A stretch of 64,000 nt of DNA from Mansonella perstans (lineage: Eukaryota; Nematoda; Chromadorea; Rhabditida; Onchocercidae): contig JBAMDO010000577.1 of the NCBI GenBank assembly GCA_037074765.1, positions 744,001 to 808,000 of the forward strand, in the 5' to 3' direction. The notes below the pieces were generated by a model. The model saw only the letters and a list, made by a program, of their open reading frames with translations. It had not been told where the DNA came from and searched no databases. Shown here in pieces: positions 26,915-43,160 of this stretch (position 1 is its first letter; every line of letters begins with the position of its first letter). Made by a program: the position numbers and the translations under genes.

Positions 26915-29900
26915 TTAATTTTTTTTTTTCAGTGTAACTTCAAACCACAGTATGAGTGATCGTTCTCGCAGGTCCGGTGCTGTTGGCACACATTTTAATC
27001 CAATCTGCAAAAAATTTCTACCATTATAAATATTTTCAAGAATTTTTCAAAAACTTTTGTAAATAGAAGGAACTAAGATCTGAAAAAAGCTGATATTTCA
27101 TCGTTAATAGTTTATGAATGTGAGAGAATATCGATGTTTTATATACAATCATTAAAATGCTGATGAATTCCTCCAACTTTAGGTTGCATAATTTTGATTC
27201 TGCAAGGAAATAGGAAAAATGGAATTTAATTCATTCTATAAAATCCTACTCTCTTATTCGGTGTTAAATTGAACAACTGGATCATAACAAATGGTTGCAT
27301 ATAACCGTTTTGATTATTGAATGGATAGAAGCAATAGGAATAACCAAATCTTGGATACTGTACTACCGTTACATTTGTATGCTTTTCCTTGAAATGAATA
27401 AACTGATGGCAATAGTTCCTGGTCGTTCTTGTATATAAATTTTGCTTATAAAAAACCATAGTGAAATTTACATTTATTTGTTAACTTTGCTAATACTCCA
27501 TTAAACTTACATTGCTATCAAAATTTTTACATAAAAGTTATTTTTAATTACAGAGTTGCCTTTTCAATAAGTTAGTTAAGGTAACCATAGCAATTTACAA
27601 GAGTAATTGACGACGAGTAAGTAATCACCTCAAGTCATGCGACACTTACAGCATTACTTCTTGAAAAATGATATTTCTTTAAATGAAAAGATGAAAAGTG
27701 GTGAGATCCAAATGATTGAAATTTAAAGTTCAATTAAAATCTCAGAAAGTGATACCATGATAGAGCAATGAAACAACATTCGGTCATCGTTGCAACAAGC
27801 TGTTGTATTCATTGTATTATTTGTATCCATTGTATTATCACATATACTATTTGTTTCAAAATCTAGCGAACTATTAGCAAATAAGTCATCTCTTGGACGT
27901 TCTGGATAATATCCAAATAACTAAAGTACAAACAATTCAATACTGACGTTTTTCGATTAAACGTTTTGCGCCACAGAAAATGTTTTATGAAAGTAGTTTG
28001 AAATGTGATTGTTATCAGACTCAGAACACAAAATTATAAAATACAGTAAAGCCTTCGTTCACAAGATTTCTAATGTAAAATTCTGATAACGCAAGATTGA
28101 TCAGATTGTTTCATGAATTTTCAAGCTCTTAGTTTAAATTATTGAACGAACAACTCCGTGTTCTATAAACAAAATGATACGTAATTTTGTTCTTTTACTG
28201 AAAAGGCTTCGCAATAGTAACGGTGCTGAAAGTTAGAAAAGCGTGCCTTATTTATACGTAGCATTACACAAGGTGTATCAGTGTCATATCCAAATTTGTT
28301 GTTCCTAAAAAAATTTTAGTTTAATTTATCAGATCAAACAGAAAAGAATCTCGTTTTCTTCAAAATTATTCGTAACTTTGGTATGACATCTGTATTATAA
28401 TATCCTATATACGAATAACTTCGAAATTGTCTTTAAGACAGATTCAAAACCAATTTACTAATGCACGCGGTTCTATTTTATTGTTTGGGAGTTTCTCATA
28501 TTTATTTCAGCATTTTCAGCATTGCTCATATTATGTCGGGTAGAATCTTTGATTTGCAGGAATTAAAAACTAAATTATCACGATGATCCGAAAATTCATT
28601 TTGAGACTGATCTTGTCCTGAATCATATACAGGCAAATTTAATGTAACATGATTTACCATAACTGGAAAACAAAAAACTTTCTTGCTCAAAGCACAAGCA
28701 CCATAACCGTAATTCTCGTTGGCGTTAGCTACATCTGTCTTGCAAAAATGTTTTATTGGCCTACCATTCACGCGTGACACAACTGTTTCCTCACAATCTA
28801 TTTTGAATTTGCTTGGCATCGCTTCCATCTTTACATAATCTAAATTTTTCATATAATGGAGAAACCATACTGATACGAAATTATACCAATAGAAATCATG
28901 CTATACGCAAAGTCAAAGCCATCTCGCTTGTCCAAAAACTTAATCAGTAAGAAAAATATAACCGATCTAATAAAACCATAAAAATCTAATAAAAAGTATA
29001 ACCATGTATAACCAATCTGGATACCAACTTCCAAGGATGATTTCCTTCAAAAAACGCCATAAATCGATCTATGGGTGAAGTGAAAGTTCGAACACCAAGT
29101 CAACAAAAATTATAACGAAAAACAAAAAACTAATGCAAGTATCAAAAAACAAAAAACTAATTAGTAGCAAATAGCAGAAAATCATGAAAGTACTAAAAAT
29201 TCGAAAACTAACTATATAAAACTCGTCGCAATCTTTGTACGTAAAAAGCATATGATGCTGAATCATTAGTATTCCATTTGAAAACATTTTGTTCCTTTTT
29301 TATGCTCCGCTTTCGGGGTTCAAAACCAATTCCTGGTTCAGATATTGATTAATACGACATACATTTGATGGTAAAAATATAATGGAAAACAACACCCGCA
29401 ACCAATTAATTATAACTTTAATTAACCATTATAAACCAGACAATTTTATAAATTCAATTGATTTTTCGAAATCTCAGTGAATTAACTACAACTCTTTCAA
29501 AACAATTATTGGTAATATTACCTGGTATACCACCAATGAAAGTGGTCTCGCCATAATACACTGGTGCATCTCGGGTAGTATATATCATTATATATATGCC
29601 TCCAGCTACTATTAGTGCAAGACAAATGTATATGCATAGCAAATATGAAATCGTAATAACTGAATATTATTATCGTTATCACTATCACTATTGTTATGTT
29701 ACCATTATCCTCATATCTATCATTGTGAAAATTTCCAATTCCGTTCAACCTATCCCGATCGTTCCATTCAGTTCACATCTTCTCATATATTTTTTTGAAA
29801 CTTGCGCAAAATTAGTTAATTGTTATCTTGATAAGTTCTCAGTTTAATTAACATACTCCATGCGCATACTGTACGGTTACAAATATAACCATCATGGTAG

Positions 29901-30215
29901 ATAAATTTTATTATAGATTTCACAGAAATGTCCTCTTTTCGTTCATTATGTTCATATTCAACATTTGATTCATGTGACAACTTCGCCGATCTAAATCATT
30001 ACTGAGATTACCAAGTTAACTCGAAAAGGTCTAGAAAGCACTCATATCAGGTCGTATCAGGTCGCTATCGATTAAAGTCTCTCAAATGTTAACCTGAAGT
30101 TTATTTTAAAGCTTATATTAGCATCTACGTTATCTGGATGGCATTTCATCATATCATTCAATTATATTGAAACCATCCTTCTTATCAAAACATTTGTTTA
30201 CATTTTGACAGACAT
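26915..30215 (-). CDS. Sodium/potassium-transporting ATPase beta subunit, divergent member
   Basis: The beta subunit is a type II membrane glycoprotein that chaperones the Na+/K+-ATPase alpha subunit to the plasma membrane. Exons on the minus strand are 30202-30215, 29857-29990, 29522-29659, 29223-29332, 28887-28938, from 28839 down, about 27250-27430, and 26915-27004. The first five join in phase. IIKFIYHDGYICNRTVCAW parallels the family N-terminal FIYN...GRT..SW block. One membrane helix follows (about residues 50-76), then PGIGFEPRKR and SYAFYVQRLRRFLDK. The C-terminal part reads FYPFNNQNGYMQPFVMIQLF, then NLTPNKR joined to IGLKC, matching the family YYPYYG...YLQPLLAVQF..LT..IRIEC ending. 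The final exon ends SLILWFEVTLKKKN. The join between the fifth-to-last cysteine-rich exon (28839 to about 28540) and the exon near 27400 is unresolved because no in-phase consensus donor was found. Several donors are weak (GTTTTA). The start codon exon of only 14 bases is phase-consistent but short, hence less certain. Confidence 0.82.
29660..29710. repeat. TTA/TCA-rich simple sequence in the beta-subunit gene's second intron
   Basis: An imperfect run of TTATTATCGTTATCACTATC-type triplets lies just upstream (on the minus strand) of the membrane-helix exon 29522-29659. It opens a shadow reading frame but codes for nothing recognisable. Confidence 0.6.
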
Positions 30216-31304
30216 TATCAGCATAAAATGAAGTACACGTTTACAGCAGTGTTGTTGCCTGATATTTTCTCCTTTGCATTAATTCTCTTTTCCGGATTCG
30301 ATGTTAATGTTTGATCATTTTTTTCATTTTCAATTTTGTCTAAAAAAATAAAATGAATGCGAAAAATTTAATCTATCATCTTTAACATTTAATTAATTAT
30401 TTATGACGATGAAAGGATTATTTTAATTTTCACCTCTTTCTTTTTTCTTCAACATAGTATCCCTTTCAGACGTGTCTTTCATTAACAACCTGGCCATCCA
30501 AACAGCGAAGCAAAAAATGAAAATATCCTGGAATGGCTAATTTTCCTCCACCTCACAATATTATATTTGTAGCAAGTAAGTATATTTGCATATTATTTTA
30601 TTTAATAATCGGAAGATTTGTATTCTTTTATTCCGGAAAATTTTCGAGGTAACTCTGGGAAATTGCGATACAACCTTGAATACCTAGGAAATTTCGAGAC
30701 AACTCTGAATACCTGGAAAATTTTGAAGCAAAATTTTGGATTCCTCAGTACATTTTAATATGCTCGAACAAATTAGTGTCTTATTTCTTGGTGATGATAT
30801 TATCGTGCTCTGGTGCTTTTTATATAAACGTCTTAAGTATATCTCACATATACTAATTCCTTTCTTCAACATTGCACTATTCGAGAAATCTTGTTTCTCA
30901 AACGATCTTCTACTCCTTCAATATCATGATATTAGGCTGTTATTTATTTAACTATTCATGATATAGATTCCTTGTGGCACGGTATTGTTTAATTATTATT
31001 AATCGATGGTAGCTTCAAGTAGTATTACCGCTACACCGCGGTTAGTCTCTAAAAGGGTGGTGGAGCTAAGTTGGTGATACTTATGGGTACTTTGACATGT
31101 TTTAATTTGAGGTATTATATATGGGAAAGGAATTGGTATTCTTTCATTTCTGTACTTTGTAATATTTTATTTCTTTTCCAGACTGTTTTAATTAATTGAT
31201 AGGCTGATTTTATGCCAGAAATTATAGGAAGGAAGATAGGACGAAATTACTTATAAAGTCGTCTTAAAAAAAAATGCCTGAAGTTAACTTTTTTTTTTTG
31301 CAGA
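30216..31304. promoter_or_regulatory. Shared upstream region of the divergent beta-subunit and rab-2 genes
   Basis: About 1.1 kb lies between two start codons that face away from each other, so both promoters should be here. Bases 30470-30575 look like a non-coding or short-coding exon on the plus strand: TTTCAG precedes it and a consensus GTAAGT donor follows it. It could be a 5' UTR exon of rab-2. Apart from this, only A+T-rich sequence was seen. Confidence 0.4.
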
Positions 31305-31326
31305 AGTTTATTAATTGTTAGTGCGA

Positions 31327-34407
<3,081 letters not shown>

Positions 34408-34893
34408 AATTTAAGCAGATTCCGCTGTGTACTGTGTAATCCTTCTGTATGAATCAAAAAGAAATATCTGATCGGATTTAAGCTCTAGTCATTTTGATTT
34501 ATTTTGAATGTTCATTTCAAAATATTTCCCGAAGACTTTGTTCAAACATACTATTATAAATTACATATCAAAGTTTTGGCAAATGCCATTCTGGTAAAGA
34601 GTTGGAAAAGGAAGGAGGTCTTGGTTTGTGTTGTTCGTATAGTGGGTTTGCACACTTGCATTTCTTGCTTCTTTTGTACTTTTATGTACATAATTGTAGT
34701 GTTCCTATCAAGTGAATTTGTGATTGTAAAGTACTTTCTTAAGTAAACGCCAATTCGCTCTCATTGAGCTATAACAACTTCAATCAAAGTAGCTTATTCT
34801 GATTGTCATATTGTCATAAATTCTGCATATTCTACGATGTGTTTCACTTCTTTTCTCTTACTATCAATCGTTGATGTTTTTTCTGACTTAATG

Positions 34894-34899
34894 AATAAA
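34894..34899 (+). terminator. Possible rab-2 polyadenylation signal AATAAA
   Basis: A canonical AATAAA lies about 490 bases after the rab-2 stop codon, followed by a T-rich run. It is a candidate only; an earlier non-canonical signal is possible. Confidence 0.4.
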
Positions 34900-37829
34900 A
34901 TGGTTTGATTTTTCTGTTTGCAGAATTTCGATTTTAATTTATTATTTCTCATTTGTAGTGTTCATTCTTCCTTATTTTAGCTTCTTTTTTTTTAATCGAA
35001 ATATTCATTTTACTTTAGAATCCAATTCTTTTCCTATTTGTATGTGTTATTTTTGTTTTTGTTCTTTCTTGTGTTCTCTCTACGTATAAAATGGATTTTC
35101 CACTTTGTGTGAATTTTTCATTCTCAATACCAGATCCGTTTTCAGCACTGGTTCCTTATTAGATTTCCAGCGGAAGTTTGGGAGCTAATGTGTTTTTTAT
35201 GTTTTTCAGCACTGAAAGAATTAACAAATATCATTAATCTATTCGCAAACAAGGATCTTTTTCGCTGCAGTCAGTAATAAGATTTCGTTGAAAATTTTGT
35301 AAAATCGGAATTTTACAAAAGGAATTTGGTTGTAATGAGTTATTACTGATACAGCTGATTATAACAACGTATAAAGTGCTCGACAGAGGTTCCACTATCG
35401 AAGAGAAATCACCTTAATTCTACCTCACAGTTCATCATTGGTAGGATGTATTTATTTGCTTTTTAAAAAATTATAAGATATCAATAAGGTACGCTGCGAT
35501 TTAGAGAGACGAACAATTTTTAAACTGTCAATTACAATGCGTGGTATTGAGACAACTCCAATCATTCATTGGGCGCTATGACATAAATTCAAGTGGTAGA
35601 AGCAAACAAACGAGAGCAAACAATCTAAGATTAACTTCTCTGTTACTCTGTGTGGTTGTTACTCACATAATTTTTATGTCATAGCTTTAATGTCACAGAA
35701 TTTTGTTTTATAAAAAGTTAGCGTTTTGTATTTTGTATGAACTGTATATATACATTAATAAGGCCGATTTTTGAAAAAATGAAATTTGCTCGTTATTTTT
35801 ATGGAGTTCGTAAATTTAAGATGCTGGATGAATATGACAGAACACTCTTAACTTTATCGGTTATATCTTCTGTGATAAGAAAATAGCCATGGTCGAGTAT
35901 AATTTCTCCCAAAATCGAAAGAGACATCAAAAATCCATCCAATCATTCAAAGACACTGAACATTTGTTTGATTGGATTTTGCCTACGTTTTGAAAACTTC
36001 TGTAAAGTTTCGTTAAAAGTTATAGCTCTTTTTAGTTACCGCAGCAAAAACGTTCAACTGATGTTTTTGGAATCTTAACAAAATTTACTACCTCACAAAT
36101 TAAAATTTTTTCAACTCAAACTAATCAATCTTAAAATTTTTTCAACTCAAACTAATCAATCTTAAAACTTTTTTCAACTCAAACTAATCAATCTTAAATT
36201 TCATATTCCCAGATCTGATCTCTGTAGTGCAACCAATTTGCTAAGAAATCTGTTTTGAATTGTAACTACAGGCTTTAATATCCGTGAAGTTTTTTCTTAC
36301 CTTCTGGAATGCATAAGGTTTATGATCTATTTTAACATTTCAAAAACTCGTATTTTAAATAGCTTTTACTTCTTATAACAAGGAACGGTGCCTACTTCGC
36401 AACTGCTACACTCTCAAGCTGGACATTTGTAGTAAATTAAATGGCTTAAAGTATTTACTAGAATGCCTACATAATTACTTTGGACCAACTGCATCGGCTA
36501 CGATTGATTGCCTCGAGGATACGCAGAGGCATATTTTCATGCTTTATCTGGAAAGGCGAAACGAGGCGCAGTAAACTGTTGGATAAAATTTTTAAATGTA
36601 ACTTTAAAATAGTTCTTTTCAAAAATCCAAGCGTCTCTTCTTAACCAATGCTACCAATGGGATTGTGATACAACAAATATCAAACATCTCACTGATAAAA
36701 TATCTCGTACATTTTCGTAATTTGAATTAGATTCCATTCTTCTGCGTTAACGATTCTGACTTAAGGATTTTATGTTCCACATTTCTCATCTGTAGCTTTG
36801 CAATTTCAATTTAATTACCTCAAACTTCCAATCCTATCAATTTTTTTTCTTTTTCAAAAATATCTTCACAATCCAGAAGAAAAGGCTGGAGTCCCTGTCA
36901 AAAAAAGAAAAAGGTAAGATTCCAAAAAGTTTCTTTTGCATTTTTTCGTACAGATTAGTTAATGTCGAGACTAAAAGCATGTTTTGCCAATAGATGCCAA
37001 TAGATTAACACAAACTTGTAAATCCAATCCAATACGGCTCTTTAACCATCAAAATGAACAGTTAATTTTATTTCATTCAATTCTTCCTTTTGTGCAGTGA
37101 TGTCTAGCTGCTTCAAAATGAACTATCACAATTGATTTCCGACATTTTTATTACTCTTCATATTTTATGGTTTATTACTAGTCTATTTGGGTGACAACTA
37201 TGAATTAATAATGCTACCACTAATGAAATATTGAATATATGTGACGTCATTAGTATAACATTATTTAATTTTTGCATTTTTGCTGCATTCATTAATTGGA
37301 AAAGCCTGTTTAAGTGTTTTTCATAACTTGAAAATAATTCGATAATATTTCAATTAATGGCTAATAATGAACCTATGCTAAATGCTATCAGAGCTCTTTT
37401 TTACTTGGACTATCTTCTATTTTTATGTAAACTTCACATTTTCTGAAATCAAGTTAAATGTTGCAACATCAAATGTTGCGGTCCTTTTGCTGAAAAAATC
37501 AATCAGTCGCTCGTTTCAAAATGAAAACATTTTTTAAAGCTGAGAATGAAAACAACCTTGAAACTCTTTCTCGCTAGGTTGGAAAAAAATAAAAACAAAT
37601 CATTTTCATCAAGATGAAAACAGGTAATGTATTTTCACTATCATCACAATGAGTTTTTTTGTTTTAAATTTTAAAATTGAGAGTTGTGTAAATAAAATAC
37701 ACTGGTATAAATTGTGGAAGTTTTTTTAGTTTCCACTGTTGTGTTTAAATGTAATTTATTCTAAATGATTGTTTTGTTTAGATCAATTCAGTATTTGATT
37801 TTGGAATCGATCATTTTCTTCGAACGGAC
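34900..37829. other. Intergenic region between rab-2 and the pyruvate carrier gene
   Basis: About 2.9 kb with no assignable gene. A more G+C-rich island at about 36480-36590 stays open in two forward frames (for example CLEDTQRHIFMLYLERRNEA), but no family was recognised. A short tandem repeat sits at 36100-36198. The start of the next gene fixes the right edge. Confidence 0.5.
36100..36198. repeat. Tandem repeat, about 31-32 bp unit, three copies
   Basis: Three near-identical units of the form TTTTTTCAACTCAAACTAAT plus CAATCTTAAAA. Copies differ mainly in the length of the T run. It lies in intergenic DNA. Confidence 0.92.
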
Positions 37830-39499
37830 ATGTTGCCAGTATTATATCGATTTTTATGTCAGACTGGTGATAAGGTGATCAAATTAAATTTAATTACTTG
37901 TAATGGATGATAATGGAGTGAAGTTATCTGTTGCATAGATCAATGGAAGGTCAATAGGACATCACGTGTGCATTGTTTGCGCAACGAATTGTTTATACGC
38001 TAAATTCCGAGACAAAAAAAGAAACGGATAATTCAATTTTTTCAAAAATGGCGAGATTAAATTTCACCCACATATAGATATGAATTGTAATGAAAAAGTT
38101 TGAAGAAATTCATTTTAATTTTCTCATCTAAATTTAGCATTTTTATTTGTTTAAACTATTCTTCCACTTCACTTCATCTCTTTAGGCAATTAGCTGCCTG
38201 TTGAAGACAGCAATTATGTTTAATGAAATATTAATTCTTTGAAAAAATTCTCATACTTTTGCAGATTGTTTATCCATGGTTACCACCATTTGCTAAAAAT
38301 TTTTGGAATCATGAAGCAGGCCCGAAAACGATATTTTTTTGGGCACCGACCTTTAAATGGTGTTTGGTGATAGCGGGACTGGCTGATTTAAAAAGGCCTC
38401 CAGAAAAACTCAGTTTTTATCAGGTTTACTCTTTGCTTACAAACTCCTTTTCTTCCGTATTTCATTTATCCAGAGTCCAAAAGTCTTACGCTATTTGCAT
38501 GCTATTTTATTGGTAAGCTTCAATTAACTTAACACAGGAGTTATATCTATCATCAATTTCAATTAATTAAAACAGGCACATCTCTTTGCAAGTAATGTTT
38601 TTATTTTTTGCAAGCAATTTTTTTCTTTTTGCAAATAGTTTTTCTCTTTTTTAAGCATCTTTTTGCAAGCAATTTTTTCGAAAATGTTTGATTGCGAAGA
38701 ATCGATCAATTGAAATTGTCGATAAAATTGCAAAATTATATGATATGTTTAATGAATTTTCTTAAGCTTGCATAGATATTGTTTATCTCTCAATATTTAA
38801 TAGTAATACAAACACTTGTTAAACTTTTTCAACTTTTTGTAATTTGATTGCAGACCATGGCACTGTGTGTAACCGGATTAATATGGTGTCGTTATAGTCT
38901 CGTTATCCGGCCAGTTAATTATAATTTAGCATGTGTTAATTTGGGTGTCAGTACCACTGCTCTATATCAGTTGTCACGAAAAATAAGACATGAAGTTTGC
39001 TCTAAATTCTTGCATTTTAGTTTGTTTATTAGCCGGACTTTTTCTTGTCATTTAAGAGGTAAAGCAAATGACATGTTTAAAAAGATCAAAACTATAATTT
39101 TTTTTTAAAAAGATGAAAACTATATTTTTTTTTTAAAAAGATGAAAACTATAATTTTTCATGATAAACTGTGATTTTAAAATTCCAACAAATCTAATGTT
39201 TGATTTTAGATAATTGATTAGTTCTTGATTCAACTTTAGGTTTGATTAATGACTTTTGTTAATTTTTATGCATTCAAAAATAATAAAAGATAAGAAGAAA
39301 AAATTATGATCGATGTTAATGTAGCTACAACAACCAACACTTTTTTTTTAATATTTGCTATTAGAGCCACTTTGATATTGTCATAGAAAAATCGGCCTAT
39401 TTTTTTCCAATAAAATATCAGTTTTATTAACTTTGCTTTTAAGTATTTCAGATGTCGCAAAAACAGTTATCAGAACAAATTCAACCAAAAAGTATTTAA
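37830..39499 (+). CDS. mpc-2: Mitochondrial pyruvate carrier subunit 2, complete, 4 exons
   Basis: MPC2 forms a heterodimer with MPC1 in the inner mitochondrial membrane and imports pyruvate. Exons are 37830-37874, 38265-38423, 38854-38994 and 39452-39499, all meeting in phase 0. They give 130 residues, close to the roughly 127 of animal MPC2. Family blocks are NHEAGPKTIFFWAPTFKWCL, LVIAGLADLKRPPEKLS and TGLIWCRYSLVIRPVNYNLA, then CVNLGVSTTALYQLSRKIRH. The asparagine and proline pattern of the second and third helices is preserved. MPC2 is favoured over MPC1 by WAPTFKW and by SRYSLVI-type helix 2. The last exon (MSQKQLSEQIQPKSI) is chosen because its acceptor TTTCAG and phase fit a GTTTGC donor; if that donor is not used, the frame runs on to a GTAAAG donor at about 39061 with a longer tail. 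Confidence 0.93.
39072..39160. repeat. Tandem repeat, about 28 bp unit, three copies, after mpc-2 exon 3
   Basis: Units of AAAAAGATGAAAACTATA followed by a T run occur three times in mpc-2 intron 3. The first unit has GATC in place of GATG. Confidence 0.88.
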
Positions 39500-41819
39500 T
39501 TGTAGAACGAAATAGTTTGCTTCAACAGGGTACATTATTACCGTAGTATTAGTTATAAAGTTGTTATGTTTTTCTTGATTGTCTTAATTTTTCATATTTG
39601 ATTTTTTAATTAATCGCTGAAAAAAGCGGCAGTCTAATAATCAGAGTTGATCTAATTTTTTTATAATCTTTACTCATATCTTCAACATTTCTGTTCTCAA
39701 ATATTTTACCATCTTGTGACCAAATCACTTTCTTGGCTATTCTTGGCCTTCAGTCTCTGTTCATTTCTTGACCATTTATCTTTATTAAAAAATTATTCAT
39801 TCTTTAAACAAACAAATCATTCAATCTTAGTTAAATGTTTTCAAAATGAAAGAAAAACAAAACGAATGGCATGATTTTCAGTCATTAATTTTTTTTGATT
39901 TTTCGTCTTCCAAATTTCAATCACTTAATTTCCAGAGAAAAAATGTTTTTAACAAATTACATGAAAGATTAAAAAAAAAAACTGGTTCAAAATCTTTCAA
40001 AGGTTTTTCTTAAACTTTAAATCAAAATTGGAAATTTTTTTGAATTCATTACAAACAGCAAATCTTTAAATGGAAAAAAAATTTCCAATTTAATTCAATA
40101 ATATTCAACAAATTGTTCTCGGTGAAGCTGTCACACTTATTATGTCAGGTTTTTGAATTGCAAGTTACTGGTTATAAGTGATGAAATTGTTTATGCTATG
40201 TGTTCCTTTTTATTTTTTTTCGCTGATTTTGTTACCTAAACGTGTAAGAAAATAGTTATGTGCTTTATAGAATTGTTAGAAATGCTTCATAGAATTATAG
40301 AATTGCTTCGGTTCTGTTTTTTTCAACTTAACTTATATTTGTGTTTTTATTCTCATTTATACTGAAATGAAATTTTAGTAGTCTTTTTTGTGTCTGGATT
40401 TAAAAGCATAAAAAAAAAGTTCATTTAAAGCTAACAACACTAAAAGCTTCCGTTCATTTCAGGTTTGATCCTAAATGTTTATCAATTCCACATAGACAGT
40501 TGGACGAGCTAAAACCAAAATAGCCTAACGGCTCTGCATTAATCCTCAAAAGCTTAATTCCTTTTATTTTACTATTTAAAATGGAGATTTAGCGTTAAAA
40601 ACAATACTTATTTCCATTAATCAAGCCTGATTATTCTAGTTAATCCTCGATTCTCCACTGGCTGAGTTAATGAACAGCACGAAGTATTTCAACTAATTCC
40701 GTTGAGTTTCAAAACAAGAAATATTTCCTTGTTCATAAATAAAAGTAAAAAGACAATTTAAAATTGCAACTTTAATCTTAATTGGCTTATAGTCATAAAT
40801 GAAACTTCGCCACAGCATTTAAAAATGAAAATAAAAAAATTTTTGCTGAAATCAGCATTTAGTGCTAAATTTAAATGTTACTTTGCAAACACAAATGAAT
40901 GGTACATTAATTTAATCATTAATCAATGATTAATTCTGATCGTGATTGATTTTCAACTGTTCTCTTTTGATTACTGCAATTTATCAAAGCTCACTTTGAG
41001 CGAATGATTTAGCAGCAATTTATTAAACTTGAGTAAGCCTTTCTTTAATGAATAACAATTAATGTTTCTGTCATTTACTGTCATTTTTTTTGTCATTTAC
41101 CAATTCAATAATTAATTACAAAAACTTCTAAAACAGAAAATTGTTAACCATCACTTTAAAACATCGAAATTTAGTATTGAAAATTTCTAGTTTTGTATGA
41201 TAGATAGATATGATACATAAATTTCAAAAATTTTCAGGAAAAGCAAAGTAAGTTTAAAGGGAATAAATTGCATGGCTTCATAACTTGTCATCATTTTTGA
41301 AATGAATAAAAGAGCACTGAATGGATAAATTTTGTAATAAGCTAGTGAACTTTCATATCGCGAAACTTCCAATAAGCCAATAAATCAAATTGTAAATGAA
41401 TGTTAATGACATTCTGAGCCATTCAATCTTTAGATTTATTTCCCATGTCTTTTTGTTGTTAACTAAATTCACATCCTTTATATTCATGTCTTGTTAACTC
41501 TAATGTATATGTAAGTCATGTCCTGTTAAGACCAATGTATTTTATCGCTTCAGACGCCTTAACTGTAAATCATATCTTATAAACTCTACCGTATCCAATC
41601 TCTACCGAAGCATCTGTTGTAAATCATATACTGTGAACTCTAATTAATCCTCCCTATGCCATAAACTAACAAAGGCGCAACTGTGCTGAGCTATTCAACC
41701 CAGCAAAGGCATTGCATTAAGCCATCAATCCCCCTTCTTCTCCCACTATATAAACCGTCAATCCTCCCACCTATACCATTTTTTGTTTATTTATTCCAAC
41801 GAGCGGTTTGGTTTCATCA
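39500..41819. other. Intergenic stretch downstream of mpc-2
   Basis: About 2.3 kb of A+T-rich sequence without a recognisable gene. Near 41490-41650 there are about four degenerate units built on GTAAATCATATCTTGTGAACTCTA. This decayed tandem repeat lies just before the first copy of the dispersed repeat family. Confidence 0.5.
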
Positions 41820-42850
41820 TAATCATTAAACATAGCAATTATCGACTGGCTATCAATTTTATCTTGTGCTGATATTATTTAAATAAAAAAATCAAAGGAA
41901 ATACTAATTAGCTTTTTTGATGACAAAAAATTTGTTTAATTTTAAACTGTCCAATTTTAAATTAAATTGAAGTACAAATTAATGTTAATTATTATTCTCT
42001 TGATGTAGTATAAATTTGTTCATGTGTTCGCTCATTCATTGTTATATTAACTTGTCGACTTTCTAATATTCTGTTTATTATTCCACAATATTTAATTGCT
42101 GTTTTATTTGGCATAAAACATTATTTATAAATATAATTTAGCCATTTAGTCATAATACAAAACTATCAAACATCCATACTAGCTTACATTGAATAAAACA
42201 AAGCGATTAGTGCCAATTATTTATATTTGTTTCACACTCAAATTGTTTGTTTGAAAAAGTTGTTTCTATCCAAATAAACAAAAAAGAATATTTGTCTTCC
42301 CGAGTAATAAATCAAATATTTCTCAAACTACTTTTTTATGGCAAATGTAAAAATTATTTCTTCAGTCATTACTCTTAGTATGGTGAAAATTTCTCTTGTT
42401 TGGAAAGAGGAAGTTTAAAAAAATTGTTAAGCAATTTATTGGATACAGTTTAAATTTATTACCTTACAGTCAGAACACGCTACAAATCCACCCGATTAAG
42501 GAAAGAAGAACTATTGTTTTAACATTCATCCAGAAAAATATTTTAAGCAAGAGAATGCTAAACTTCCTTACTTAACTCAATTGTGTAATATGCATTTAAC
42601 CGAAAAGTGGAAATAATTTCATTTTATTTGAAAAATTGAAATGGCAAAGATTATATGAAGCACGTTTTTTGGTTAGGACAATGATATATCATCAGATGAA
42701 TCTGAAGTGTGTTTAAAATTTGAATATGCAATAAAAATTTCATAATTCAGCCGTCATTTGTTAATTTGAATTTATTTTTTGAATAAAACATTATATTCAT
42801 CGTTTTACTTGTTATGCAACGTAGAATAATGTAATTGTTTTAAAATTTTA
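41820..42850 (+). repeat. Dispersed repeat family, copy A (direct orientation)
   Basis: This copy shares long collinear blocks with the copies at 44860-46450 and 53260-55600. Shared landmarks, in order, are AGCAATTATCGA, TATTTAAATAAAAAAAT, CAAATTAATGTTA, TTGGCATAAA(ACATTAT), ATTTAGCCATTTAGTC, TGCCAATTATTTATA, AAATTGTTAAGCAATTTATTGGAT and ATGCATTTAACCGAAAAGTGG. It carries no long open frame, so it looks non-autonomous or non-coding. Outer ends are approximate, and no clear terminal inverted repeats or target-site duplications could be fixed. Confidence 0.75.
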
Positions 42851-42949
42851 AATGAACAAAGTATGTTTTGTTGTTTATTTCCTTATTTGTTCATTAACAT
42901 ATTTATTGCTATGACATTCTATCATATTAAGTAAAAATGTTCTATGAAA

Positions 42950-43160
42950 TGTTCTCATTGTTTTTATTGCCATTGCTGTTACTGTTGTTGTTTTTGTTGT
43001 TATTACTGTCGTAGTACTCTAGTTGTTGCTGTCGTTCCTATTAGTGTTATTAGTGATATTACCACCGCCGCTGCTGTTTTTGTTATCTGTTCTTGCTATT
43101 GCAATTTTTTCTGTTGCTATTGCTACTATTCATGCTGCTATTATTTGGCAAGCAAATTCA
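42950..43160 (+). repeat. TTG/CTG/TTA triplet-rich low-complexity block
   Basis: About 200 bases of imperfect TTG, CTG, TTA and TAT triplets on the plus strand. A reverse-complement counterpart lies at about 54160-54310, with matching irregular details (GTAGTACT next to an AGTTGTTGCTG run). It opens a cysteine- and tyrosine-rich shadow frame that is not a gene. Confidence 0.75.

Noticed and set aside
26952..27030. Short forward frame beginning MSDRSRRSGAVGTH
   Set aside because: It is antisense to the final exon of the Na+/K+-ATPase beta gene, which has a clear family match.
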